This document shows, in pieces, positions 18,673 to 28,900 of a stretch of 64,000 bases of DNA; position 1 is the stretch's first letter; the number at the start of each line of letters is the position of its first letter. Where the stretch lies: NCBI GenBank assembly GCA_019456145.1, contig VRUL01000018.1, positions 37,572-101,571 on the forward strand, read 5' to 3'. The position numbers were made by a program, and so were the translations under genes. The DNA comes from Planctomycetota bacterium (lineage in GTDB: Bacteria; Planctomycetota; Phycisphaerae; Sedimentisphaerales; Anaerobacaceae). The notes below the pieces were generated by a model, which was given only the letters and a program-made list of their open reading frames with translations, had not been told where the DNA came from and did not search any database.

Positions 18673-19046
18673 CTTTTTTCTCCTATAAAAGCTTGATTGC
18701 AGTTTACTTTGGACTCAAAATCCGGGCTAAACAAAGCCATCTATATATTAGACGTCTCAATTGTCCAATGGTTGACGACAACAGTACGTTTTTATTGAAC
18801 TTTTCCTTCATCTTACCCTAATTACATTTACAACAACCACTTAGGCAAAGTAAAAGTTATGTAAAATAACAACCTAACCTTATGTTGGATTGCGATTACT
18901 CTCTTGAAAAACCTTCTGCGATGCCGGTTTCCATTAGATATTATGCGCGCAGGAGATATATTACTCGCGCTTTTGTCCGGCAGCGATGTGTTGTGAATAT
19001 TGTATAAGATGTTGAGTAACTAAAGAATCCGAGCGGCTTCAGGAGT
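18673..19046. other. Spacer without recognised features
   Basis: AT-rich sequence between two minus-strand genes. It must hold the promoter of the VIT-vWA gene, but I see no clear boxes, no repeats shared with other spacers and no coding frame with a ribosome binding site. Confidence 0.5.
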
Positions 19047-20546
19047 CTACCAGATTTTAATCCTGTTTTCAGGCTTCTTGAGCCCTGCGGCAATGGCCTT
19101 TTCCCGAAGTTGCTCACCGGCAGGGAAAGGGCTATGAAAAAACAGGACTTGAGCCACCTTGGGGCGTTGGTTTAATGCCTCCAGAGCTTTGGCCCATTTT
19201 TTGGGATGCTTTTGTCTAAGGTCTGGAGCTAAATCAAGACAAATTGCCATATAAGCGGCAAAGGCAAGTTTTTGGTCGTCGCCTCCATTGATTATGGTTC
19301 CCTCAATCTCGGATTTCATATCTGAACGCAGCCGAGAAGCCTGCTCGGTGAAGTCGGCCAGCGGCTCTATATTTGCCGGCTTTTCCAGGCGTATGCGATA
19401 GATGATTTGGCCATCAACATTTTCTCTTCGTCCTCCATGGTCGATGATGACGCGCTCGGCCAAGTCGATGATCCGGTCGGCAAAACTGGTGATTGTTTCA
19501 TCCATGGGCATATCATCACGGGTAGTATTGCGGTAGCGGTCGACAATCTGCCATCCCTGTGACATCATCCAGCGATAACCTTTGACTACCCCGATGATGG
19601 TGCCTGACGTGGCGGCATTATTGTCTGCGTCCCAGCCAAAGTTAAAGGCTGTTCTCAAAGTCTCGGCGAGGTCTCCCCTGCCGTAAAGCAAAGCTGCAAT
19701 TGTGGAGGCGGTGTTGAGCTCGTATCCGTTTTTGTCCCGCATGGCGCCGTTATGACGGCTATATTTGGTTTTCACAAGCTGCCTTGCAGTCCGCCAGTTG
19801 TCTGGATGCAAACGGTGCCACCGGCGAACGTCGTTGACAATTTGCCGAATAGCGCACTTTGTGTCGACCGCATTTAAGCCTGCATCAATAATCTTATCGA
19901 TATCGTCTGTTGTGAAAGCGGTTGCTATCATCGTCGTGAACAATTGTGTCGTCTGGGCGGGCTCTGCATCGATAGTAACACGGGTATAATTTAAACCGAT
20001 TTTTGCCGCAGTCCGGGGCATCCCGGGAGCAAGAAGGCCGAACGTTTCGCAAATGAATTGACCGGAAATATTAAAGTCAGCCCAGGGGTTTAATACGATG
20101 TTGCCCGTTAGCGGTGGTTCAAATCCAATATCCATCAACTGGCGCGCATATTGATTGGAACACCAGATACGTTTGTTGATTCGCTCTTTCCATAATTGCA
20201 CAATCAGATGAGGCGGCAGCATAATCGTGTTATGGCGTTGCATTGCGACGATATAGACCCATTCCAGGTCTGTGTCGTCATCTGTTCGAGCACCCTCCGG
20301 GAGGCCGGGAGTATATTTTTCCACATTACCCGGCTGGTTAATGTATTTCATTTCGTGTGGGATTCCATTGAGATTACCCAGGATCTGGCCGAGAAGGCCC
20401 CCTCGAATCTTGTCGCGAAGTACCTCGGCTGATAACTCCATCGATGCGTTGGAGCTATCCAGGCCGTAGATAACTCCTTGTTCTGTAAGGGAACTGATGG
20501 CCAGAATTGTTAGAATTGATACTATATATTTTCTTCTGATTTTCAC
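19047..20546 (-). CDS. ADP-ribosylglycohydrolase family protein, exported
   Basis: The 499-aa protein has a hydrophobic signal segment (about residues 8-25) and then an ARH fold: KIRGGLLGQILGN, the metal-binding ARTDDDTDLEW and the second metal site FGWDADNNAATSG. Family members remove ADP-ribose or act on related glycosides; secreted planctomycete versions often sit among sugar-degrading genes, so a glycan or nucleoside substrate is as likely as ADP-ribosyl protein. It is divergent from the epimerase-GH32-sulfatase trio across 200 bp. The C-terminal roughly 110 aa (after NVDGQIIYRIRL) lie beyond the core and are helical. Confidence 0.85.
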   Translation of the reverse strand: MKIRRKYIVSILTILAISSLTEQGVIYGLDSSNASMELSAEVLRDKIRGGLLGQILGNLNGIPHEMKYINQPGNVEKYTPGLPEGARTDDDTDLEWVYIVAMQRHNTIMLPPHLIVQLWKERINKRIWCSNQYARQLMDIGFEPPLTGNIVLNPWADFNISGQFICETFGLLAPGMPRTAAKIGLNYTRVTIDAEPAQTTQLFTTMIATAFTTDDIDKIIDAGLNAVDTKCAIRQIVNDVRRWHRLHPDNWRTARQLVKTKYSRHNGAMRDKNGYELNTASTIAALLYGRGDLAETLRTAFNFGWDADNNAATSGTIIGVVKGYRWMMSQGWQIVDRYRNTTRDDMPMDETITSFADRIIDLAERVIIDHGGRRENVDGQIIYRIRLEKPANIEPLADFTEQASRLRSDMKSEIEGTIINGGDDQKLAFAAYMAICLDLAPDLRQKHPKKWAKALEALNQRPKVAQVLFFHSPFPAGEQLREKAIAAGLKKPENRIKIW

Positions 20547-20747
20547 CTTCGGTCTCCTATGATTGCTGCAGCTAATTCTATATCAACTTTTCACATTATT
20601 TAATTCTACCAATTCGGCGTTTTTACGCAATCTTTTTTGGTGACTTAATAACTGTTTCAGGATAGGATTGATTATCAGATTCTTCTGTGTCTACAGTGTT
20701 GTCTTTGAGCAATTAGGGTGAGTAAGTATAAAATGTATTGCCGGGAA

Positions 20748-21665
20748 ATGGATCGTCGTGATTTTTTTAAACGTATGATTGGCTTGGCGGCTGCCGGGCT
20801 GGCGCCGACAACACTTTTTGGTAGCGGCAGTTTTTTCCGGCTTAGATACATCGTCGCATCAAGTATGTATGGCCGGTTGAGCCTCGCTGATGTCTTACCG
20901 GAGGTTCGCAAGGCTGGAGCCGAGTATGTCGACATCTGGCCCGAAAGTCATGCTAACCATCGAGAACAGCTTGAAGCAATGGGGCATCAGCAGTTCGAGG
21001 CGATGCTAAAGCAACATCGCGTCAAGCTCGGTATCCTGACACATTATGACCTGGGCCCATTTAACCTGCAGAAAGAATTGCGTGTATCCAGGAGACTTGG
21101 AGGCTCGATGGTCATCTGCGGCAGCAGGGGGCCGGGAAATCTTAAAGGAGATGCTTTGAAGGCCGCAATCAAAGAATTCCTCGAGAAGATGAAACCTCAT
21201 ATCGCCGCTGCTGAGAAAACCGGCAACGCCATCGGGATAGAAAACCACGGTAACAGCCTGATTCACTCACCGGACTCAATTCGATGGTTTGCGGAGTTGG
21301 CCCCTTCCAGGCATATTGGTATCGCACTGGCTCCGTACCATTTGCCGCAGGACCCGAAGTTGATTGCGAGGCTGATTAAAGACCTTGGCAAGTGCCTCAT
21401 ACATTTCTATGCCTGGGAATATGGAATGGGCTGCCATAAAAAACTGCCTAAGAAGCAGGAGCTGATGCAGTTACCGGGGCGCGGCAAACTGGATTTTATT
21501 CCTATCGTTGCTGCGCTGAAGGAAATCAACTACAAAGGCTGGACCGAGGTTTTTATGCATCCGGTTCCACGAGGAATACCCATTATGCCAACAACGGCAG
21601 AGGTTACCGCAGAGATCAATCGTGCCCGGGACTACCTTGAGAGATGTCTGCGGAAATCGCTTTGA
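20748..21665 (+). CDS. Tat-exported TIM-barrel sugar isomerase/epimerase-like protein
   Basis: The 305-aa product (from MDRRDFFKRM; an upstream GTG at 20718 is possible) has a twin-arginine leader followed by an AP-endonuclease-2/xylose-isomerase-like barrel: RKAGAEYVDIWPE, LGILTHYDLG, AIGIENHGN, WTEVFMHP. Such proteins interconvert sugars or keto-sugars with a divalent metal; the Glu/His residues in IENHG and EVFMH fit metal ligands. First of three plus-strand genes (GH32-like, sulfatase) that look co-transcribed. The periplasmic location is typical of planctomycetes. Confidence 0.82.
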   Translation: MDRRDFFKRMIGLAAAGLAPTTLFGSGSFFRLRYIVASSMYGRLSLADVLPEVRKAGAEYVDIWPESHANHREQLEAMGHQQFEAMLKQHRVKLGILTHYDLGPFNLQKELRVSRRLGGSMVICGSRGPGNLKGDALKAAIKEFLEKMKPHIAAAEKTGNAIGIENHGNSLIHSPDSIRWFAELAPSRHIGIALAPYHLPQDPKLIARLIKDLGKCLIHFYAWEYGMGCHKKLPKKQELMQLPGRGKLDFIPIVAALKEINYKGWTEVFMHPVPRGIPIMPTTAEVTAEINRARDYLERCLRKSL

Positions 21666-21786
21666 AAAATCTGAGGTTCAGCATTCGGCAGGAAAGATAC
21701 ATATAAGTGTGAGAGATGTACCTGGTTTGACTTGGTTTGTAACAATAATGTATGAGAAATCAGATATTACCGTAAGGAAAATACAG

Positions 21787-23376
21787 ATGGTAAACGCAAA
21801 GATTGTGCTGAAATCACTCTTTTTTGCCTTACTTTGGGCGGCCCCAGTCCAGGCAAAGCCTCCACTGGCCATCGGCGACCAAAGGCAGGTTTTCATCGAT
21901 GGACGCTTTGTGCAGGAGCCCCGCGGCGTGGAACTTTTCGTTCACAAACCCCGTAAGACCGGACAAATAGTCATTGCATGTGAACGCCCGTGGGAGCAAA
22001 GGATGGGCCAGTACCACTCAGTACTATACGAAAACAAAACCTATCACATGTGGTACACCGTATATGGCGGAGCCGACAGCAACGCCGTGCCGGTAAGGAG
22101 CATAGCATACGCAAGGTCGAGTGACGGCATACATTGGCAAAAGCCCGACCTGGGCCTTGTGGAAATCTACGGCACACGTAAAAACAACATCGTACTGGGC
22201 CACGGTTTCGGCGGCATTAAGGGTTCTACTCACGGCTGTATGGTCTTCCTGGACCCTCATGCACCTTCGGACCAGAGATTTCGCCTTGTCTCAAATCCGC
22301 AGGAGCTTGGCAAATACCTGCATATATTCTCTTCCGGCGACGGGGTACACTGGAAGCTGACGCACCGCGATATTTTGAAGTTCCGCGGCGAAAAACATCA
22401 CCTCGATTCACAGAACGTAATATTCTGGGATGAACGCATTAACAGGTACGTTGCCTATGTGCGGCGCAATCTCCGTCCTTTTGGTTCGCCGGGCCGGAGT
22501 GTGGCACGGTGCGAATCCAAAAACCTGTCCCGGTTCCCCGATGTCGAAGATTGCTCTGTTGTGCTGGGATTTGATGGTGATGACCCGGTCAATAAGGAAA
22601 AAATCCAGGTAGCTGATTTTTATACAAATGGAACCTTCAAGTATCCGTGGGCGCAGGACGCCTACTACATGTTTCCATCCGAGTATTTTCATTACACGAT
22701 GTTTCTAAAAGACTTCCGCAAGGGCCAACCGGTTAACGCCGGCTCATTAGATGCGCGGTTCGCTGCGAGCCGGGACGGCATCTCCTGGCAAAGATACAAC
22801 AGGCGTGCCTTTGTGGAGCTGGGTATGCAAGATCAATGGGATTCCAAGAGCATCTATATGGCCTATGGAGTTGTACCGGGTGTCAGTGAAAACGAGATGT
22901 TTATGTACTACTACGGCAGCAATACGCTACACGGCTGGGACAGGGAAGACCAAAACAGAGAACGAAACAAGCGCATACTGCGTCGGGTTGGTGGAGCGCC
23001 GGAGACTGAGGTACATAGCATCAGCCGTTTGGTCATTCGCCGAGATGGGTTTGTCTCGATTAAGGCCGATTATACCGGTGGCCAGTTCCTGACCCCTGTT
23101 TTGATTTTTAAGGGTGACAGACTGGTGCTGAATGTCGATACATCTGGAGTTGGCCAGGTACAGGTTGAGATCCTGGACGAGGACAAGAAGCCAATCCCTC
23201 GATACACACTCGAAGACTGTGACCAAATCTATACGGCCAATGAGATCAATCGCGTTGTGAAATGGAACGGCAAAAGCACTGTGGGCGAGTTGGCCGGCAG
23301 ACCGATTCGGCTGCGTTTTGTTTTGCGGGATACGGATTTGTACGCATTTCAATTTCAACGCCAATCACAGAACTGA
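21787..23376 (+). CDS. Secreted GH32-like five-bladed propeller protein
   Basis: Start chosen at MVNAKIVLKSLFF because it gives a clean signal peptide ending VQA and has AGGA upstream; the open frame extends 165 bp further upstream into the preceding gene. The 529-aa protein has repeated blade motifs such as YHMWYTVYGG, SIAYARSSDGIHW, FSSGDGVHWKL and RFAASRDGISWQR, the pattern of GH32/GH43/GH130-like beta-propellers. Catalytic acids cannot be assigned securely. The C-terminal 120 aa form a beta-sandwich-like region. It lies between the epimerase-like gene and a sulfatase, which supports a role in cutting a sulfated glycan. Confidence 0.75.
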   Translation: MVNAKIVLKSLFFALLWAAPVQAKPPLAIGDQRQVFIDGRFVQEPRGVELFVHKPRKTGQIVIACERPWEQRMGQYHSVLYENKTYHMWYTVYGGADSNAVPVRSIAYARSSDGIHWQKPDLGLVEIYGTRKNNIVLGHGFGGIKGSTHGCMVFLDPHAPSDQRFRLVSNPQELGKYLHIFSSGDGVHWKLTHRDILKFRGEKHHLDSQNVIFWDERINRYVAYVRRNLRPFGSPGRSVARCESKNLSRFPDVEDCSVVLGFDGDDPVNKEKIQVADFYTNGTFKYPWAQDAYYMFPSEYFHYTMFLKDFRKGQPVNAGSLDARFAASRDGISWQRYNRRAFVELGMQDQWDSKSIYMAYGVVPGVSENEMFMYYYGSNTLHGWDREDQNRERNKRILRRVGGAPETEVHSISRLVIRRDGFVSIKADYTGGQFLTPVLIFKGDRLVLNVDTSGVGQVQVEILDEDKKPIPRYTLEDCDQIYTANEINRVVKWNGKSTVGELAGRPIRLRFVLRDTDLYAFQFQRQSQN

Positions 23377-23446
23377 TGAGTACCGAATGAGCAAATATGT
23401 TTCGGATAGGCTCTAAGCCTGTATGAGACGAAGCAAGGATATTATA

Positions 23447-24925
23447 ATGGTAGATCCTGACATATCACAATCCGCAGGCCAGCACCTGTCCATAAGTCGC
23501 CGTGACTTCGTGAAGCAAGCCGGTGCTGTAGTTGCCGGCAGCGCATTGGGCTGGGGACTGGGCTGCCATGTAAGTGCTCCGATATCTACGCGCCTCAAGC
23601 GCCCAAATCTCCTTTTTGTATATGCCGACCAGATGCGTGAAATGGCAATGTCATGCAGCGGCAATCCCAACTTGTCTACGCCAAATATGGACCGTCTCGC
23701 TGCTGAAGGTGTTCGGTTTAGCCGTATGTATACACCCTCACCGTTATGTTCCCCCGCTCGCAGCTCGCTGATGACCGGCCTCTACCCGCATAATGCGGGC
23801 GTATCGAACAACAATATGCGCCTCCGGGATGATGTCCGGTGCATAGCGGAAATCACCTCGGCGGCCGGCTACAAAACCGGCCATATCGGCAAGTGGCACC
23901 TTTACGGAAATTTCAGCCCGGGGCGTTTGGCTGAGTATGCGTTCGTGCCGCCCGAGCATCACAGAGGTTTTCAGTACTGGGCAGGCTTCGAACATGGGCA
24001 CAAATATTTCCAATCCAGATATTACACAGACTCCGATACGCCTATTCAGCTCCCGCCGGGCGCATACGAACCCGACGTTCAGACAGACCTTGCCATCAAG
24101 TTCATTGAAAACAATGCCGCAGTCCCCTGGCATCTGGATCTTTCGTGGGGACCGCCGCATTTTCCACTTGAACAGGTCAAGCCGGAAGATTTGGCTCGAC
24201 ACAAGCCGGAGAATATCGAGCTGCGGCTAAACGTTCCAACACGGTTTCATCAGCAAGCTCGCAGAGACCTTTGCTATTACTACGCCATGATCGAGAACCT
24301 CGACTGGAATCTGGGACGTCTGTTGAACACACTGGATAAGCTTGGACTATCACAAGATGTCATTGTTGTATTTATGGCCGACCACGGCGACATGATGCTC
24401 TCTCACGGGCAACACTACAAGCGCCGTCCCCAGGAGGAAAGTAGCCGTGTCCCTTTTATCATACGCTACCCAGGAACGATCGGCGGCGGGCGAATATGCG
24501 AAGATATGAGCAGCCTCGTGGACGTAGTGCCTACTATCGTCGAACTGATGAAGCTCGATGTATCTGAGTTTGATGGTGTCAGCCTTGCTGCCTGGCTGCA
24601 GGAGAGGAACCGCTATCCGCGACACAAGTGCATTTTTATGGAATGCCCGAAACTGGGCTGCCGCGATTACGATCCCGGCTTGTTCGCCAAATCACCCTGG
24701 CGGGCCGTACGCACCGATACTCACAAAGCTGCTTTTCTCAAGACTGACCAGTCACACGCGAAACTGGTCCAACTATTCGACCTTTCTGCAGATCCCTTTG
24801 AGATGAAGAACCTTGCTGAATCCCCCCGACACCGCCGGATTAGCCGCCAGCTTGCGCAGCATCTTACAGATTGGATCCGTCGAACTTCTGACAAGGACTT
24901 TGCCGAGTTGAGATTCGTAGAATAG
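23447..24925 (+). CDS. Tat-exported arylsulfatase (family S1)
   Basis: Second sulfatase of the window, 492 aa from MVDPDIS (AAGGA upstream; an earlier ATG at 23423 lacks one). The Tat leader is SRRDFVKQAGA. The formylglycine motif is CSPAR with its Cys at residue 101, in PLCSPARSSLMTGLYP; PNLLFVYADQ and ADHGDMMLSHG carry other metal ligands. It follows the GH32-like gene by 70 bp. CSPAR differs from CSPYR of the sulfatase at 1867, and overall similarity is modest, so the two probably attack different sulfate positions. Confidence 0.92.
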   Translation: MVDPDISQSAGQHLSISRRDFVKQAGAVVAGSALGWGLGCHVSAPISTRLKRPNLLFVYADQMREMAMSCSGNPNLSTPNMDRLAAEGVRFSRMYTPSPLCSPARSSLMTGLYPHNAGVSNNNMRLRDDVRCIAEITSAAGYKTGHIGKWHLYGNFSPGRLAEYAFVPPEHHRGFQYWAGFEHGHKYFQSRYYTDSDTPIQLPPGAYEPDVQTDLAIKFIENNAAVPWHLDLSWGPPHFPLEQVKPEDLARHKPENIELRLNVPTRFHQQARRDLCYYYAMIENLDWNLGRLLNTLDKLGLSQDVIVVFMADHGDMMLSHGQHYKRRPQEESSRVPFIIRYPGTIGGGRICEDMSSLVDVVPTIVELMKLDVSEFDGVSLAAWLQERNRYPRHKCIFMECPKLGCRDYDPGLFAKSPWRAVRTDTHKAAFLKTDQSHAKLVQLFDLSADPFEMKNLAESPRHRRISRQLAQHLTDWIRRTSDKDFAELRFVE

Positions 24926-25249
24926 TAACTGCTGCACCGAGAACAATTCTGCTGCGGCATTCGGGCATTGTTTGTTCTTCGATAGACTCCCAATCCGATT
25001 CCAACTTGACATCAGCACCAGTTTCCAAATAAACATCAAGCTGCGCTTAGGTTTTTGTCATTCTGAGCGCATACTTACGTGCCTATAAGGCACCGAAGAA
25101 TCTCAAAAAATTAATCAATAATCAATCATCATTAATCATTTATATAGCCTGCCCCTTGAGTTTACACTGAGCCTTGTCGAAGTAGTCGAAGGGTATTGCG
25201 CGGGTTTGTATTTCTTATAGCGTATTGAGTGGGCTGTATGTTTTAGTGG
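24926..25249. other. Convergent spacer with nested repeats
   Basis: Gene-free region between convergent genes. It contains the interrupted repeat at 25057-25104 and, near 25153-25192, a ccttgag...actgagccttgtcgaag...cgaaggg sequence similar to a repeat common in many bacterial genomes. No gene or clear terminator seen. Confidence 0.6.
25057..25104 (+). repeat. Dispersed repeat, copy 2, interrupted by a palindromic hairpin
   Basis: gtcattctgagcgca (25057-25071) and gaagaatctc (25095-25104) match the two halves of the repeat at 3531 and 56371. Between them is a 23-nt insert containing the palindrome GTGCCTATAAGGCAC (25079-25093) preceded by ttac, a motif that recurs alone at 29708 and in variants elsewhere. 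Confidence 0.75.
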
Positions 25250-25933
25250 CTATTGTAAATCCAACCAAAAATGCCGTAATGTGAAATGCGTAGGAAGCAC
25301 TTTGGGACGACTAAACTTATGCTCCAATCTGCTTACGCCTTTCTTTTTCCAGCCTTTGGGGCTCAATTTAATTGCAGGTATATCACTATTGCATGCTTCT
25401 TCATTCACCTCAGTTAAAATATCCTCTTCTTCCATGCTCTGGATATATCCAATCATCGTTCCTGATGAAGATGCTCTGCCATATTTACACTCTGGCTTGA
25501 CGAATCTTAACACGCCGTGTAATACGTAATTCTGATTGAATACCCAATCGCTTCGTATTGGCGTACCTAATCTTTTACATTCAATATAATAGTGTTTTGC
25601 ACTCTTCCTTGGGTTAGGCTCCAAATGATCAATATACCCCCATTGAAAATCCGGGCGTTTCTTTCGCGCCACATCAAGAAGTTCTTCCCCTTCGAGCGGC
25701 TGATTTATACATTCATAAACAGGAGGTGAGTCTATCCCACTATCTTCGCCGCCTAACTCCCGAACAGCGTCAAGCATACACAAATACAGTTCGTAGTTCA
25801 GTTTATCTTCGTTTTCCTTTGTTAAACCACGTTTTGTATTTCTCAATATCTCAAGTGCTGACACAATCACTTTTAATATTCTGGTTTCAAAACTGGCCCA
25901 GGAATCAATTTCGCTTAGATGTGGCCTGGTCAA
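25250..25933 (-). CDS. PD-(D/E)XK nuclease-like protein coupled to a DNA methyltransferase
   Basis: The 227-aa protein starts at a TTG that overlaps the methyltransferase stop (TTGA), so the two are translationally coupled. It contains a probable PD-(D/E)XK core: D95 in KKRPDFQWGY and E118-x-K120 in YYIECKRLG, flanked by beta-prone segments. This is the arrangement of restriction endonucleases and related nucleases. I do not recognise a named family. By context it is the best candidate for the restriction subunit of this locus; alternatively it could be a specificity or nickase accessory. Confidence 0.75.
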   Translation of the reverse strand: MTRPHLSEIDSWASFETRILKVIVSALEILRNTKRGLTKENEDKLNYELYLCMLDAVRELGGEDSGIDSPPVYECINQPLEGEELLDVARKKRPDFQWGYIDHLEPNPRKSAKHYYIECKRLGTPIRSDWVFNQNYVLHGVLRFVKPECKYGRASSSGTMIGYIQSMEEEDILTEVNEEACNSDIPAIKLSPKGWKKKGVSRLEHKFSRPKVLPTHFTLRHFWLDLQ

Positions 25934-28900
25934 ACTTGCCCCCTACGACTTTCCTGTAAATGTATTGCCTGTAGCAATGTTGCTTCGGCGTCTTCACGCG
26001 CCATACTTCGCGTCCATAGCCGTCTTTCATTGCGTTTGATAATCATGATGTCAGTATCAGAAACAGCACGCACTTCCCCATCAATATATACTCTTTTGCT
26101 AACCGGCGCACGTTTCGTTTTGTCAAGCTTCCTTAAGACTTTGTGCCATTGCGCCGTTTCAGACTCTTTCACAGGCCCAAGAGGTTTCTTTTTGTCTTGC
26201 GTTGAACATACCATTGCAACCATTGGTATGTTTTTGCCGGGCCGAATTAACTGCCAGCGAAATTCACCATCGGGCCCAAGTTCCCGATTCCAAATCCCCA
26301 GGAATGTTCTTATATACCCTTCGAATCCCTTTTGCCAATCTCGACGAGTTGGAACATCTTTAATAACACCACAATTGCTGGCAGGTCTATTCGCTTCAAC
26401 CGGTTTTACGGCCTTGCTCTTAACATTATTGTAAAAAAGGTTAAGGCCGTATTCGCACATGTCCCTGATAAGGTCCCGCTCCGCCTCGTTTAATTCATAC
26501 AAATCATAAATCGCCTCATCAAGATCATGCTCAAGGCTGCTCAATGTTTGATTAAAAAGATTATCCTCGTCATTTACTAACTTGATAGCCTGTAGCTTTC
26601 CTACAATAGCGATAATTCGATTACACAATTTCTTATCTTCAGGAAGTCGAATTGGCATCTGTTGTATATCTTCTAAGTGAATCTCATTATGCCATATCCA
26701 GGAGCCTGCGGTTAACCAAAAATAATACCTTGCAAGAGAAGACCAAAAAATCCCTAACACTACCTTTCCTTCCCATGTTGCAGAATCAGAAAGGCGTACC
26801 CCATGAAACGAATTATTGAAACAAAAGGGTATAGAAGTAAGTTTTGCTATTATTTGTCCTTTAGGTTCTTTGCTTTCCGTTATACCTCGCTTAACTAATA
26901 ATCTACAACCTTCATAGACATTCATGCTGCCAAAACGGTGAACTTTCTCGGGAACAATACCCAACAATGACTTATCAATAGATCCATACCGCACAAACTT
27001 TCTTGTCGGAAATACTTTGTAATCTCGCAATTTGCTTTCCGCTGTTTTCTTTACACTTCCTGGCGTAAAACCCTGACGGAAATCATCACGACTAAGCTTG
27101 GTTCGATTAATAATGAGATTGACAAATGGTATTCCCATCCGTAGAGTTTTTATCAGGTTAGCATCTCTATGGCTAGCCCACCAATATACTTTCCAAAAGT
27201 CATCATTAGCAAAAACGTCATTTTGGTTTAACTGCTTAAGATCAGAACTGCCTAATATTATGGACTGTATCCCCTTTACGATTGCGGTTTTTTTAGCAGA
27301 CCAATACTTAAAGGAAGTGTCATAATCAGGCTCTTGTTTTGTGAAATAAACAGCAATGAAAGGTGACTGTGCGCCTGATTGTCGAGCTTTTCCTTTAAAA
27401 AACACATCACGAACATGTGCAAAATTTACAATAGAATGTAAGGTTGTTGTCGCTAACCATTTTTTCCTGAAATCCTGACTCTTCTCATGGCTTTTAAACA
27501 ATACTCCAGAGGAAACCAACAGTGCCGCTTGGCCTTTGTCAGACAACAAGTTGATTGCTCTATGAATAAATACTTGGGACCACTCTCTGCCACCTACAGG
27601 TAATTTCCCTTCTTGTTTCTCGCACCATTGCAAGGCAATGTTCATTGCTTCGCGGCTTTCTTCTTCTTCCTCTTTGTTGCCGGGTGAACCCCAAGGCGGA
27701 TTGCCTACAACAACATCTGCACAGGACTCATTAAATTTGGATAGAACATCATCATGTGCAATTTTGGACTCTACATCAAAAGAATTGGCTTCAAGTAGTA
27801 TATCATACTGTTGTTCGGGATCCCTGATTCTATCTTTTTCATATTTCAGGTTGGGCAGCTTTTTGCCTTGTTTTATTTGTTCTAAAATGTCCGGCGGCCT
27901 CTGGTAATGCATGAAGGCAAGGTATAAACTAAAAGCTGCAATCCGAACAGCCTCTCCATTAATATCAATACCGGAAATCTGCTCTCGAAGAATTTTCCTA
28001 AGTTGAATATCGCTGAGTCGCCTTCCATTTTGCGACCAGACCCTGTGGCGAACAATGCGCCTGAACGATTCGACAAGGAATATCCCCGATCCACATGCAG
28101 GATCAAGGATTCTGGGCTTTTCGTCTAAGCACTCAGGCGATAAAACCTGGCCTAACAAAAACTCCACTAACGCAGGGGGCGTATAATGCGAACCATTATT
28201 CTCATCTTTGCTCTTGTCGGTATTATAAAATTCTTCATAAATACTGCTGATTAGCTCAATCGGAATGACGTCGAATTTATAAGCAAAGAAAAAAAGCTGT
28301 TGTTCTTCAGCATTACCACACAAGAAACTTTGAAGTTTCCTTAAATGAGTCGCCTCAACGTTTGCCTTCTCATCATCAACATCTGGAAACATGTCGCCAT
28401 TAAAGTCTTTGCTGAGTTGTTCAAATAATGCGTAGGTGAAACCTTTATCCCTCAGAACTCTAAGATATAACCGCTCACCAAGCACAGGATCAACAAAAGA
28501 ACCGGGGAGCGGGGCATTGAGAATCTCCCGCCACTGAGGTTTTCCTCTGGTAACTTTTTTGAAATAGCTTTCTTTAAGAACTCCTCGGTCTTCAAGATAG
28601 CGTATAAATATCGACCGGCCAATAAGAGAGTGGGCATACTTGGGTTTAAGGCCTGTTTTCCATAAGTTATTACGAATAACTTGCAGATCCGCTATGAGTG
28701 CTTTATCTGCTCGCTTGTCATCAGCGAATCGCTCATCTTCAAATAATCGGCCGGTTTCGATTTGTTCCCTTCTAAAATCTTGCAGTTTTTCTGATACTTC
28801 TGCTATTGTTTTGGCTTTATTAAGTTGACGTTTTCCGATTGTGTCTTCCCATTCCGCTTGATCTCTGGCTGGTCCATGATTCAGGTTATAAACCGCCAGT

